DNA of 28,483 bases from an uncultured Bacilli bacterium (GTDB taxonomy: Bacteria > Bacillota_I > Bacilli_A > RF39 > UBA660): contig CANRPL010000010.1 of assembly GCA_947632495.1 (NCBI GenBank), positions 1 through 28,483 of the forward strand. Direction: 5' to 3'. Shown in pieces: positions 17,457 to 24,501 of the stretch. Below the pieces are notes generated by a model. It saw only the letters and a list, made by a program, of their open reading frames with translations. It had not been told where the DNA came from and searched no databases. Within the stretch, counting starts at the first letter, position 1. Each line of letters begins with the position of its first letter. The position numbers were made by a program, and so were the translations under genes.

Positions 17457-17508
17457 ATTATCTTATACACCCTTTTAATGTCAAAATTTATCATAATATG
17501 TCAAAATT
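17457..17508 (-). promoter_or_regulatory. comK promoter with an 11-bp direct repeat
   Basis: A perfect -35 TTGACA (17479-17484), a 16-bp spacer and a -10 GATAAT (17457-17462) read on the minus strand. The -35 lies in one copy of an 11-bp repeat (17478-17488). A second identical copy is at 17498-17508, exactly 20 bp upstream, putting both on the same face of the helix. The repeat is a plausible operator. I find no canonical AAAA-N5-TTTT ComK box. Confidence 0.6.
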
Positions 17509-17522
17509 CTACATTTTTCTAC

Positions 17523-17549
17523 AAAAAAGAACATATTTTAATATGTTCT
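17523..17549 (-). terminator. Intrinsic terminator of dnaN
   Basis: A 10-bp stem (17528-17537 with 17540-17549) is followed by a T6 run on the minus strand. The dnaN TAA stop (17538-17540) forms the apex of the hairpin. Confidence 0.75.
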
Positions 17550-18659
17550 AATTGGTAAAATAAGTTGAATTAAATTACTTCCTCCAGCTTCATCTATAAT
17601 TATAGGTTTAATTTCACCATTAAATTTAAGTTCTATTTCTTCAGAATCAAATACTTTAATAGCGTCCATCATATATTTTGATGAAAAAGCAATTTTAATA
17701 TTATTTTTAATTTTTTCTAATAGTTCAACTTTTTCTTCAACATTACCTATTTCCGGAATATTAGAAGAAATTATTAAAAATTTATCTTTAGTTTCTAACT
17801 TAATAATATTTTTTTCTTCTTCATTAGTAAGTAAAGAAGCACGATCAATAGCATTATAAAATTTTTCTAGATTAACTTTAACAGTAAGGGTAAAATCTTC
17901 TGGTATTAATTTAGAAGTATCTGGATAAGTACCATTAATTAAACGAGTCATAATAGTAATACTATTAAAATTAAAAATTACTTTATTAGCAAATATATGT
18001 ATTTCTAAATTATCTTCATCATTATTTAATAATTTAATAACTTCCATTAAATTACGTGCAGGAACAATAATATCTGTATCTTCAATATTTAAATCATCTA
18101 TCTCTATTTCTTTACAAGCTAAACGATAAGAATCAGTAGCTGTAAAAATTAATTTATTCCCTACTATTTTAATATTTATACCTGTAAGAACTGGTCTAGA
18201 TTCCTGTGTAGAAGTGGCAAATATAGTCTGATTAATTGTCTTTTTAAATAATAATTGATTAATAACTACTGGTTTTTGACTAAATTCTAAATCGAGATTA
18301 GGAAATTCACTAGCGTTATTACAATTTAATTTAAAAGATGATGTTGGAGTTGTAATTAATATTTGTGAATCAATTACTTCTTCAATGTTGATAACTTCAT
18401 TACCTAATTTACGAACAATATCGTATATATACTTACCAGAAATGACAATTTCACCTAATTCATCAATACTATCAATATCTTTCTTATCAATAAAAGTTTT
18501 AATGGCTATTTCATTATCTGTACTCATTAAGTATAAACCATCTTTAGTTAAATCAAATTTTATACAATTTAAAATAGGAATAAGATTTTTACTAGAAATA
18601 CCTTTAATAACATAATTTAAATGTTCCATCAATATTTTTTGTTGAATTTTTATTTTCAT
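17538..18659 (-). CDS. dnaN: DNA polymerase III beta subunit (sliding clamp)
   Basis: DnaN is the ring that tethers polymerase III to DNA and serves as a docking hub for ligase, MutS and other partners. The 373-residue protein consists of three clamp domains of about 120 residues. It starts MKIKIQQKILMEHLNYVIKG and ends with the family signature LILPIRTY that forms part of the hydrophobic client pocket. It lies 143 bases after dnaA, the universal Bacilli order, across an AT-rich gap with DnaA boxes. It can be transcribed from dnaA and perhaps from a TATAAT at 18704-18709 next to those boxes. Confidence 0.97.
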   Translation of the reverse strand: MKIKIQQKILMEHLNYVIKGISSKNLIPILNCIKFDLTKDGLYLMSTDNEIAIKTFIDKKDIDSIDELGEIVISGKYIYDIVRKLGNEVINIEEVIDSQILITTPTSSFKLNCNNASEFPNLDLEFSQKPVVINQLLFKKTINQTIFATSTQESRPVLTGINIKIVGNKLIFTATDSYRLACKEIEIDDLNIEDTDIIVPARNLMEVIKLLNNDEDNLEIHIFANKVIFNFNSITIMTRLINGTYPDTSKLIPEDFTLTVKVNLEKFYNAIDRASLLTNEEEKNIIKLETKDKFLIISSNIPEIGNVEEKVELLEKIKNNIKIAFSSKYMMDAIKVFDSEEIELKFNGEIKPIIIDEAGGSNLIQLILPIRTY

Positions 18660-18670
18660 ATAAATCCTCT

Positions 18671-18785
18671 TTTCTTTTTATTATATTTATATATATTATT
18701 TTTATTATAGATGTGCATAATGTGGATAACCCCTATTTACTTTTGAAAAATAAGACTAAAAGTGATGTGCATAAAATGTGGATTA
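18671..18785. other. oriC segment between dnaA and dnaN: DnaA boxes beside an AT-rich tract
   Basis: Read on the minus strand, there are four DnaA boxes in two pairs: TAATCCACA (18777-18785) with TTATGCACA (18766-18774), and perfect TTATCCACA (18721-18729) directly abutting TTATGCACA (18712-18720). Just past the last box, 18671-18709 is almost pure A/T and looks like the unwinding element, as in Bacillus subtilis where the open region also lies between dnaA and dnaN. A GGGG run precedes the perfect box. I could not align a clear DnaA-trio repeat. A TATAAT at 18704-18709 could serve dnaN. Confidence 0.8.
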
Positions 18786-18802
18786 TTTTTTAGTTATGAA
18801 CA

Positions 18803-20152
18803 TCATTTAATACGATTGATAATTTTTTGGATTTCGTTATTTAAAGCTTCATCTTTTAAAATCTCATTTTTTATTTTTTCAACAGCGTGCATAACAGTTG
18901 TATGATTTTTACCACCAAATTCAATACCTATTTTAGTTAAATTTTCTTCAAGGTAAACACGACATATATACATAGCAATTTGTCTTGGTATGGCAATATT
19001 ATTAGTTTTCTTTTTACTAGTTAAGTCTTCGGGACTAATATTATAATTTTCACTTACTAGTTGAATTACCTGATCAATTTTATTTTTCGCTACTACCCTA
19101 ACGGCAAAATGATCTTTTAATGCTTCAACAGCTAAATCAAAAGTTATGTCTTCCCCACTCATACATGCTGAATAAGCATAGACACGAACAATGGCTCCTT
19201 CAAGTGTTCTAATATCCCCTGCACAGTTACTAGCGATATATTCTTTAACATCTTCTGGAAATTCATCTAATAAACCTTGCTGTTCAAGTTTTTTATTTAA
19301 TATATTCATACGTAGTTCAAATTCTGGTGGTAAAATGTCAGCTTGTAATCCTTGTTTAAATCTTGTCTTTAATCGATCTTCAAGTTTCTTAATATCTTCT
19401 GGTGATCGATCAGATGAAATGATTATTTGTTTGTTATTGTTATATAGTTCATTAAATGTATTGAAAAATTCTTGTTGCGCAAAAACAGACGTTACAATAT
19501 TTTGAATATCATCGATAATTAAGACATCAACATCACGATATTTATCTTTAAATTCACGGACGGCTTCCCTATTATCACCATTACTATTTTTACGGCATAT
19601 TTCAATAAAATCATCAACAAATTTATTACAAGGAATATATAGAACTTTTTTATTACTATTTTCTTTTATATAATTTCCAATTGCGTGCATTAAATGAGTT
19701 TTACCTAGACCACTTGAACCATAGATAAAGAATGGATTATACATATTGCCTGGTTGTTCAGCAACTGCTAAAGCACTAGTGGCTGCAAACTTATTACTAT
19801 TACCAACAATGAAATTGCCAAAGTTATATTCCGGTTTTAATCCTGAATCAAAGTGATCATTTGGTACCCCTATTTCATTAGTATCGATAACAATATTTGA
19901 TTCAAGCTCTTCTTCAATACAAAATTCAAATTTAAAATTAGTACCCGTTAATTCAGTAAAGTTTTCTTCAATTAAATCGATATAATGGTCTGTTAACTGT
20001 TTTTTATGTACGATTGATGGTACTAAAACACGTGCTTTATCATCATTCAAATATATAAGTTTTGATTCTTTAAACCAAGTATCATATGATATATCGTTCA
20101 TTTGACCTTTTATGCGATCAAGAAATGAATTCCATATACTTTCAAGATCCAT
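18803..20152 (-). CDS. dnaA: Chromosomal replication initiator DnaA
   Basis: DnaA binds the boxes flanking its gene, melts the origin and recruits helicase. The 449-residue protein has domain I (1-80, starting with IWNSFLDRIK), a short linker, the AAA+ domain with Walker A GSSGLGKT (145-152), Walker B LIIDDIQ (211-217) and the LEDRLKTRF Arg-finger region. Its C-terminal helix-turn-helix carries GGKNHTTVMHA. Two common positions differ: the FEWG stretch is FKQG and the RDHTTV signature is KNHTTV. The ATG has AGGTGAG upstream. A -10 like TAGAAT lies at 20182-20187 below a DnaA box at 20217, which suggests autoregulation. Confidence 0.98.
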   Translation of the reverse strand: MDLESIWNSFLDRIKGQMNDISYDTWFKESKLIYLNDDKARVLVPSIVHKKQLTDHYIDLIEENFTELTGTNFKFEFCIEEELESNIVIDTNEIGVPNDHFDSGLKPEYNFGNFIVGNSNKFAATSALAVAEQPGNMYNPFFIYGSSGLGKTHLMHAIGNYIKENSNKKVLYIPCNKFVDDFIEICRKNSNGDNREAVREFKDKYRDVDVLIIDDIQNIVTSVFAQQEFFNTFNELYNNNKQIIISSDRSPEDIKKLEDRLKTRFKQGLQADILPPEFELRMNILNKKLEQQGLLDEFPEDVKEYIASNCAGDIRTLEGAIVRVYAYSACMSGEDITFDLAVEALKDHFAVRVVAKNKIDQVIQLVSENYNISPEDLTSKKKTNNIAIPRQIAMYICRVYLEENLTKIGIEFGGKNHTTVMHAVEKIKNEILKDEALNNEIQKIINRIK

Positions 20153-20551
20153 TTTCTCACCTACTTTCGATAACTAACTATATTCTACACTATTTTCCTT
20201 AATATTTAAATAAAAATGTTGATAACTATTGAAAAAAAAGTTATAAACAGGTTATCCACATTTTTATCTATTAAAAATTAATATAGATTGTTAGTTATGC
20301 ACAAAAATGTGAATTTCTTTTCAACATAATAATTTTAGTGTTTATACTTTATGCACAAAATTGTGCATAACAACTAAATTTATTGATATAAAAATTAAAA
20401 ATAGGGTAATTTAATGTTCATAACTATGTTGATTTCTTGTTTACAATCAAAATTATCAACAAATGTGAAAAAGGTTTGACAAAGTAGAAAAAAAAATATA
20501 TAATCTATAAAGCAAGCAGGAAACAAAATATCGAATAATGGAGGTGGAATA
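20153..20551. other. oriC segment upstream of dnaA: DnaA-box cluster in the dnaA/rpmH divergent region
   Basis: This 399-base gene-free region holds many DnaA boxes: TTATCAACA on the minus strand (20217-20225), TTATAAACA (20241-20249), a perfect TTATCCACA (20252-20260), TTATGCACA (20295-20303), an inverted pair (20349-20357 and 20362-20370) forming 10-bp arms around two bases, a weaker TTATGAACA on the minus strand (20415-20423) and TTATCAACA (20453-20461). Position 20371-20410 is very AT-rich. The left end holds the dnaA promoter region and the right end the rpmH promoter. The layout corresponds to the incA/incB part of the Bacillus origin. Confidence 0.85.
20476..20504 (+). promoter_or_regulatory. 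Consensus sigma-A promoter of rpmH-rnpA-yidC-jag
   Basis: TTGACA (20476-20481), a 17-bp spacer and TATAAT (20499-20504) match the housekeeping consensus exactly. Transcription should begin near 20511, about 40 bases before rpmH. A strong promoter fits a ribosomal-protein gene. Confidence 0.88.
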
Positions 20552-20674
20552 ATGAAACGTACTTATCAACCAAATAATCATCGTAAAAGTAAAAAAATGG
20601 GATTTATGGCTCGTATGCAAACGAACATTATTAATAATAGAAGAAAAAAAGGTCGTAAAGTTTTATCTCATTAA
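20552..20674 (+). CDS. rpmH: Ribosomal protein bL34
   Basis: A 40-residue basic protein starting MKRTYQPNNHRKSKK and ending RRKKGRKVLSH, with the internal GFMARM motif: the bL34 signature. It is a component of the large ribosomal subunit. It is about four residues shorter than the usual 44, the loss falling in the loop before the C-terminal basic stretch. The ATG follows GGAGGTGG. It opens the operon that runs away from oriC opposite to dnaA, the standard arrangement. Confidence 0.96.
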   Translation: MKRTYQPNNHRKSKKMGFMARMQTNIINNRRKKGRKVLSH

Positions 20675-20679
20675 TTAAT

Positions 20680-20704
20680 GCCACACGTATTGAGTGGCTT
20701 TTTT
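20680..20704 (+). terminator. Intrinsic terminator/attenuator between rpmH and rnpA
   Basis: A 5-bp GC-rich stem (GCCAC 20680-20684 with GTGGC 20694-20698), a 9-base loop and a T6 run. As no separate promoter is visible before rnpA, it probably terminates only part of the transcripts, giving far more bL34 mRNA than rnpA mRNA. Confidence 0.65.
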
Positions 20705-20719
20705 ATATATAGGTGATTT

Positions 20720-21067
20720 ATGAAAAAGAAAAATATTGTCAAAGAAAGTTATGATTTTAATCGTATAATTCAATCTAATGAACCATATAAATATAAGGAT
20801 TATATTATATATTTAGAAAGAGTCAATCAAGAAAATTATAAATTTGGAATTTCGGTCGGTAAAAAAGTAGGTAATGCAGTTACTAGAAATAAAATAAAAA
20901 GGCAGCTAAAAAGTATTATTGATAAAAAAAACTATCAAAATAACTTTAATTGTATTATAATAGTAGGAAGAGGTGTCGTAATGCGCACTTTTAAAGAACT
21001 AGAACAAAATCTTTACCATGCATTCGATTCCTTAAATATTTATGAGGAGGATAACGATGAAAAATAA
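20720..21067 (+). CDS. rnpA: Ribonuclease P protein component
   Basis: RnpA binds the catalytic RNase P RNA and helps recognise the 5' leader of pre-tRNAs. The 115-residue basic protein has the family motif VGNAVTRNKIKRQLK (50-64), including R56, N57 and R61 of the RNR region, and an IIIVGRG strand. Its 3' end overlaps the start of yidC by 11 bases; the AGGAGG for yidC is inside rnpA, so translation is likely coupled. It has AGGTGA just before the ATG. Confidence 0.95.
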   Translation: MKKKNIVKESYDFNRIIQSNEPYKYKDYIIYLERVNQENYKFGISVGKKVGNAVTRNKIKRQLKSIIDKKNYQNNFNCIIIVGRGVVMRTFKELEQNLYHAFDSLNIYEEDNDEK

Positions 21068-22055
21068 TAAAAAGTTTATTATTTTATTAATAATGTTATT
21101 GTTATTGACCGGATGTACTAAAAACTTAACTGATAGTAAAGGTAAAGTTGTTCGTAATGAAGAAACTGGACAAGTTCTTCCTTCTAATATAATGTGTGCT
21201 CCAACAGATGAGGATAATATTGAGTTATATAATAAGACAAAAGAAGAATTAGAAAAAAAATACGCTGAAGAATTAGAAAATAATAAAATAACGAAAAAAG
21301 ATTATGAAAAAAAGATGAGCAAGATAACAGATGTTGATAAATTAGTATCTTGTGATAAATTTACGGTTACAACTGGTGGTTATGAAGGTCTTTGGAATAC
21401 TTTTTTTGTTAAACCTTTAACATGGGTAATCATCAAAATAGGGCAGTTAGTTAAAAATTATGGTCTAGCTATTATTGTTACAACTTTATTGATTAGAGGT
21501 ATTATGTATCCTTTAACTTTAAAGACAGCTCGTCAATCAGAAAATTTAAAGAAAGCTGATCCTGAATTAAAAAAGCTAGAAAAAAAATATGCTAATCGTA
21601 AAGATGAACAAGCTATGATGCAAAAGAGTACTGAAATGATGCAGATATATAAGAAATATAATATCAATCCATTATCAGGTTGTATCTTTGGAATTATTCA
21701 AATACCTTTATTCTTCGCATTCTATGAAGCTTTATATCGTTTACCTGTTTTATTTGAAGATACTTTTTTAACATTATCAATGTCAACCGCACCTTTACGT
21801 GCTATAACTGGTGGTCATTTCATCTATTTAATTTTACCTGTATTAGTCTTCTTATCTACATATTTTTCATTTAAGTTAAATAGTGGAGCTGGTTTGAGTG
21901 GGGAACAGGCAAAACAGATGAAATATATGATGTTATTTATGATGATAATGATTGTTGTAATGTCTTTTGAGATGTCGACTGCTATAATCATTTATTGGAT
22001 TACTAATAGTACATTTACAATAATTCAAAATCTAATTGTTAAAAGGAGTAAGTAG
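21057..22055 (+). CDS. yidC: Membrane insertase YidC (SpoIIIJ/OxaA family), lipoprotein form
   Basis: YidC inserts and folds membrane proteins, alone or with SecYEG. The 332-residue protein has a lipoprotein signal with lipobox LTGC (Cys20), then five membrane segments beginning near 115. The key groove Arg is R147 in LLIRGIMYPL. The cytoplasmic coiled-coil hairpin (about 157-205) and FGIIQIPLFFAFYEALYRLP follow. The region between the lipid anchor and the first membrane segment is about 90 residues, far longer than in Bacillus SpoIIIJ, and is rich in Lys/Glu with a likely coiled coil at 53-92 and two extra cysteines (C47, C99). I chose ATG 21057 because AGGAGG (21044-21049) precedes it. Confidence 0.95.
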   Translation: MKNNKKFIILLIMLLLLTGCTKNLTDSKGKVVRNEETGQVLPSNIMCAPTDEDNIELYNKTKEELEKKYAEELENNKITKKDYEKKMSKITDVDKLVSCDKFTVTTGGYEGLWNTFFVKPLTWVIIKIGQLVKNYGLAIIVTTLLIRGIMYPLTLKTARQSENLKKADPELKKLEKKYANRKDEQAMMQKSTEMMQIYKKYNINPLSGCIFGIIQIPLFFAFYEALYRLPVLFEDTFLTLSMSTAPLRAITGGHFIYLILPVLVFLSTYFSFKLNSGAGLSGEQAKQMKYMMLFMMIMIVVMSFEMSTAIIIYWITNSTFTIIQNLIVKRSK

Positions 22056-22056
22056 T

Positions 22057-22653
22057 ATGATTAAAGTTTATAAGTATGAAGGAAAAGATGAAGAGGAGTG
22101 TTTAACTAATTGTATTGAAGAATTAGATGTTTATGCATGTGATTTATTTGTTACTAATCATGAAGAAGAAGATAAATTTTGGATTGAAGTAATAAAGAAA
22201 GAAGATATAATTAATTATATTAAAGAATACATTAAAGAAGTTATGACTAAAATGAATGTAGAAATCAATTTAGAAGTACGTGAAGAAGAAAATATCTTTA
22301 ATGTTACAATGGTTTCTAATAATAATCCTGTTTTAATAGGAAAAGAAGGAAAAAATTTAAATGCCTTACAATTTTTATTACGTCAAGCTTTAAGTCGTCA
22401 AACAGGATTAGATATCAAAGTTAATTTAGATGCTTCCAATTATCGTGCTAAAAGAATTAGAAATTTTGAATATCAAATTAAAAATATTGTCCGTGAAGTA
22501 CAAAAGACAAAAACAGATACTAAATTAGATCCAATGAATTCATATCAAAGACGTATCGTTCATTCATTATTAAGTAATTTTAGTAATGTAACAACTGAAA
22601 GTGTTGGCGAAGAACCAAATCGTTGTGTTGTTATTAAATACATAGGAGATTAA
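22057..22653 (+). CDS. jag: RNA-binding protein Jag/KhpB (SpoIIIJ-associated)
   Basis: Jag (KhpB, EloR) is a KH-R3H RNA-binding protein that partners KhpA and affects cell elongation and RNA regulation in Gram-positive bacteria. The 198-residue protein has the Jag_N domain (1-50), a KH domain with GKEG at 95-98 and an R3H domain (about 135-198) with the R165-R166-I-V-H169 motif. It begins one base after the yidC stop, with AAAGGAG in the yidC tail; the longer frame starts with TTG at 22036 and is not needed. It ends the rpmH operon at a strong terminator. Confidence 0.94.
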   Translation: MIKVYKYEGKDEEECLTNCIEELDVYACDLFVTNHEEEDKFWIEVIKKEDIINYIKEYIKEVMTKMNVEINLEVREEENIFNVTMVSNNNPVLIGKEGKNLNALQFLLRQALSRQTGLDIKVNLDASNYRAKRIRNFEYQIKNIVREVQKTKTDTKLDPMNSYQRRIVHSLLSNFSNVTTESVGEEPNRCVVIKYIGD

Positions 22654-22672
22654 AATCCTATGTATTTTTTTT
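22639..22672 (+). terminator. Strong intrinsic terminator of the rpmH-jag operon
   Basis: A 9-bp stem (22639-22647 with 22656-22664), an 8-base loop that contains the jag TAA stop (22651-22653), and eight T. Confidence 0.85.
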
Positions 22673-22678
22673 ATGTAT

Positions 22679-22697
22679 TGTGTTATTATATAACACA
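22679..22697. promoter_or_regulatory. Operator-like palindrome before the kinase gene
   Basis: A perfect 7-bp inverted repeat TGTGTTA-TTATA-TAACACA lies 12 bases before the start codon. It covers the only TATA-like stretch that could be the -10 of this gene. It has no T tail and so is more likely an operator or leader hairpin than a terminator. Confidence 0.45.
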
Positions 22698-22709
22698 TTG
22701 GTGATTGTT

Positions 22710-23516
22710 ATGACATTTAAATTTATTGATCAAAGTCGTATCTTAAGTTTTAGTAGTAGGGGAATTACACTTGAAGAAGCAAGTAAACTTCATTTTCCTC
22801 AAGATAGTGATTTAAAACATGAAATACATCATATAACATGTGTTGATGGTAAATATTATTATTTTAAAAGTGCTAATACAGTTGGTATGATTAATGAATT
22901 ATTAGGTAGTTTTTATGCATCTTTAATTAATTTAGATTCCGTTGATTATCATATTGGTTTTTCAATTAATAATTATAGTTTTTATCTTTTATCAAAGATA
23001 TTTTATGAAGAAGGATATCTTTATGAAAAATTATATCGTAGGGGTAAAAGAAATGAAAAATCTTTTAGAGAACAATTTTTTGATGATAGTGAATTATGTT
23101 TATATCAGATGGAACCAGCTTATTTAGAAATGTTAAAATTGGCTGCTTTAGATCTTTTTATGCATAATACGGATCGGTATAATTGTAATTTAATATTAAA
23201 ACGAAAAGATGGAAAAATATATTTATCTAAAGTATTTGATTATGGTAAATCATTTACTTCTCACGGAACATATTATGAAAATTCTTTATTTGGTGTTCAA
23301 CTAACACCAGAAGGATTAAGTAATTTATTTAGTAGATATCCATTAATATATTTGTATTTAAAACAATTATTTAGTATCACCATGGAAGAAGCTTTAGCGG
23401 CTATTGAAAAGAAACACGGTATAAAATTAGATGAGGAATTAAAAAAATATTATTTAGAAAAGTATCATACTTATCAAGATGAATTATGTAATCCAAAGAT
23501 AAGGATATATATGTAA
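22710..23516 (+). CDS. HipA-like/PI-kinase-fold protein kinase
   Basis: A 268-residue soluble protein with the residue pattern of HipA-type kinases: K53 in YYFKS as candidate ATP-binding Lys, E63 in a following helix, the catalytic loop HNTDRYNCN with D155 and N160, and the metal-binding DYG (177-179) in place of DFG. It is shorter than HipA (about 440) and lacks its N-terminal domain, nearer the compact CtkA/HipT-like kinases. No HipB-like repressor gene is adjacent. It has its own terminator, whose loop contains the stop codon, and a palindrome just upstream. I chose ATG 22710 (GGTGAT upstream) over an upstream non-ATG start. Kinase fold is an inference from motifs; the substrate is unknown. 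Confidence 0.65.
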   Translation: MTFKFIDQSRILSFSSRGITLEEASKLHFPQDSDLKHEIHHITCVDGKYYYFKSANTVGMINELLGSFYASLINLDSVDYHIGFSINNYSFYLLSKIFYEEGYLYEKLYRRGKRNEKSFREQFFDDSELCLYQMEPAYLEMLKLAALDLFMHNTDRYNCNLILKRKDGKIYLSKVFDYGKSFTSHGTYYENSLFGVQLTPEGLSNLFSRYPLIYLYLKQLFSITMEEALAAIEKKHGIKLDEELKKYYLEKYHTYQDELCNPKIRIYM

Positions 23517-23532
23517 ATCATTATCTTTTTTT
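23495..23532 (+). terminator. Intrinsic terminator of the kinase gene
   Basis: An 8-bp A/T-rich stem (23495-23502 with 23521-23528), an 18-base loop holding the TAA stop (23514-23516), and a T run through 23532. The weak stem and long loop make it moderate at best. Confidence 0.5.
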
Positions 23533-23540
23533 ATGATGTA

Positions 23541-23549
23541 TGATATAAT
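23541..23549 (+). promoter_or_regulatory. Extended -10 promoter before the 306-residue gene
   Basis: TGATATAAT gives an extended -10 with a perfect TATAAT at 23544-23549. The -35 is not recognisable. It lies after the kinase terminator and likely drives the unknown gene, the HD nucleotidase, pta and mnmE. Confidence 0.6.
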
Positions 23550-23570
23550 AACAAAAGGGAGTGTTATTAC

Positions 23571-24491
23571 ATGGAAAAAAATTTATTGAGTAAAAAAAAT
23601 TTACCAGAAATGGTATTAAATTTTAAAATATTTAATCTTTTACCTAAAAGATTAGAAAGATATCGTGGTGTTTTTGAAATTACTTTAGATCATTCACAAT
23701 ATACACCAGATTTTCGTAATGTTATTCTAGAACTTGCTTTGGCGACACATGACAATGTTGTTTTAAAGGATTATTTTAGCCGAGAATATTATAATTATAT
23801 TGATGAATTAGGATTACCTTCTAAAGATTTATATCAAGATGTAACAGGTTATTATCATCGTTTATATGATACAAGAATAGAAAATTTTGATATTAATAAT
23901 CCACTATTTAAACAGATACTTTGCTACGCTAAAATACCATTTGCGGAGTGGAAAAGTCATTTTAATAATCTTTATATGCAAACATTTTCAGATATGATAA
24001 GAGCTTTATCTACCGATTATACTAAAATAACAGAGCCAAAAGATGTTTATAATCAACTTAATGAAACATTTAATGCTTTATTATTTATGATTGTTGGTGG
24101 TCATTTAGATGAAGATGATTTAATTGCGTTAAACGATATTAACCCATGGATTAGTAAATTATTAGTAACTAATACTAATGTCTTATTTAGTATGAAAAAA
24201 GCTGCTACTAATAGTGCTAATTTAAATGAAGTTTTAAGTTATGCTAGTTGTGTCTTAAGTTATTTATTATTACATGTTGATGAGGATAATTATGGTATTT
24301 TTGATGATATTATTTTGAAAGAATTACCACAAGTAAAAGATTTATCAATGTTCTTATCTTTCTATCCAAGTGATGAAAAGAGAAGCAGTATTGCTGCTAC
24401 TATTAAAAAATTAGTTGATAAATATCAAAAAACTGATTTAAATACGGAAAAAGATAAACAATATATTTATGATAATAAACCAAATGATTAA
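23571..24491 (+). CDS. Conserved-looking helical protein of unknown function
   Basis: A 306-residue, acidic, soluble protein without signal peptide or clear membrane segment. It is rich in Leu, Asn, Asp and Tyr and appears almost entirely alpha-helical, with helix pairs near 90-180 and 200-290; the last 25 residues are polar and probably disordered. I recognise no motif or catalytic signature. It starts at ATG with GGGAG upstream and has its own extended -10 promoter. It is flanked by the HipA-like kinase gene and an HD nucleotidase that begins 10 bases after its stop, so it could be a partner of either. Being a real gene is supported by codon use, length and context; the function is open. 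Confidence 0.75.
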   Translation: MEKNLLSKKNLPEMVLNFKIFNLLPKRLERYRGVFEITLDHSQYTPDFRNVILELALATHDNVVLKDYFSREYYNYIDELGLPSKDLYQDVTGYYHRLYDTRIENFDINNPLFKQILCYAKIPFAEWKSHFNNLYMQTFSDMIRALSTDYTKITEPKDVYNQLNETFNALLFMIVGGHLDEDDLIALNDINPWISKLLVTNTNVLFSMKKAATNSANLNEVLSYASCVLSYLLLHVDEDNYGIFDDIILKELPQVKDLSMFLSFYPSDEKRSSIAATIKKLVDKYQKTDLNTEKDKQYIYDNKPND

Positions 24492-24501
24492 AGGTGATAT
24501 A

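Noticed and set aside
17440..17525. Canonical ComK boxes (AAAA-N5-TTTT) upstream of comK
   Set aside because: A and T runs occur, but none with the five-base spacing; the best has seven or eight bases between them.
18690..18712. DnaA-trio repeat next to the dnaA-dnaN boxes
   Set aside because: After the last box only one triplet fits the trio pattern before the sequence becomes simple A/T, so I do not claim it.
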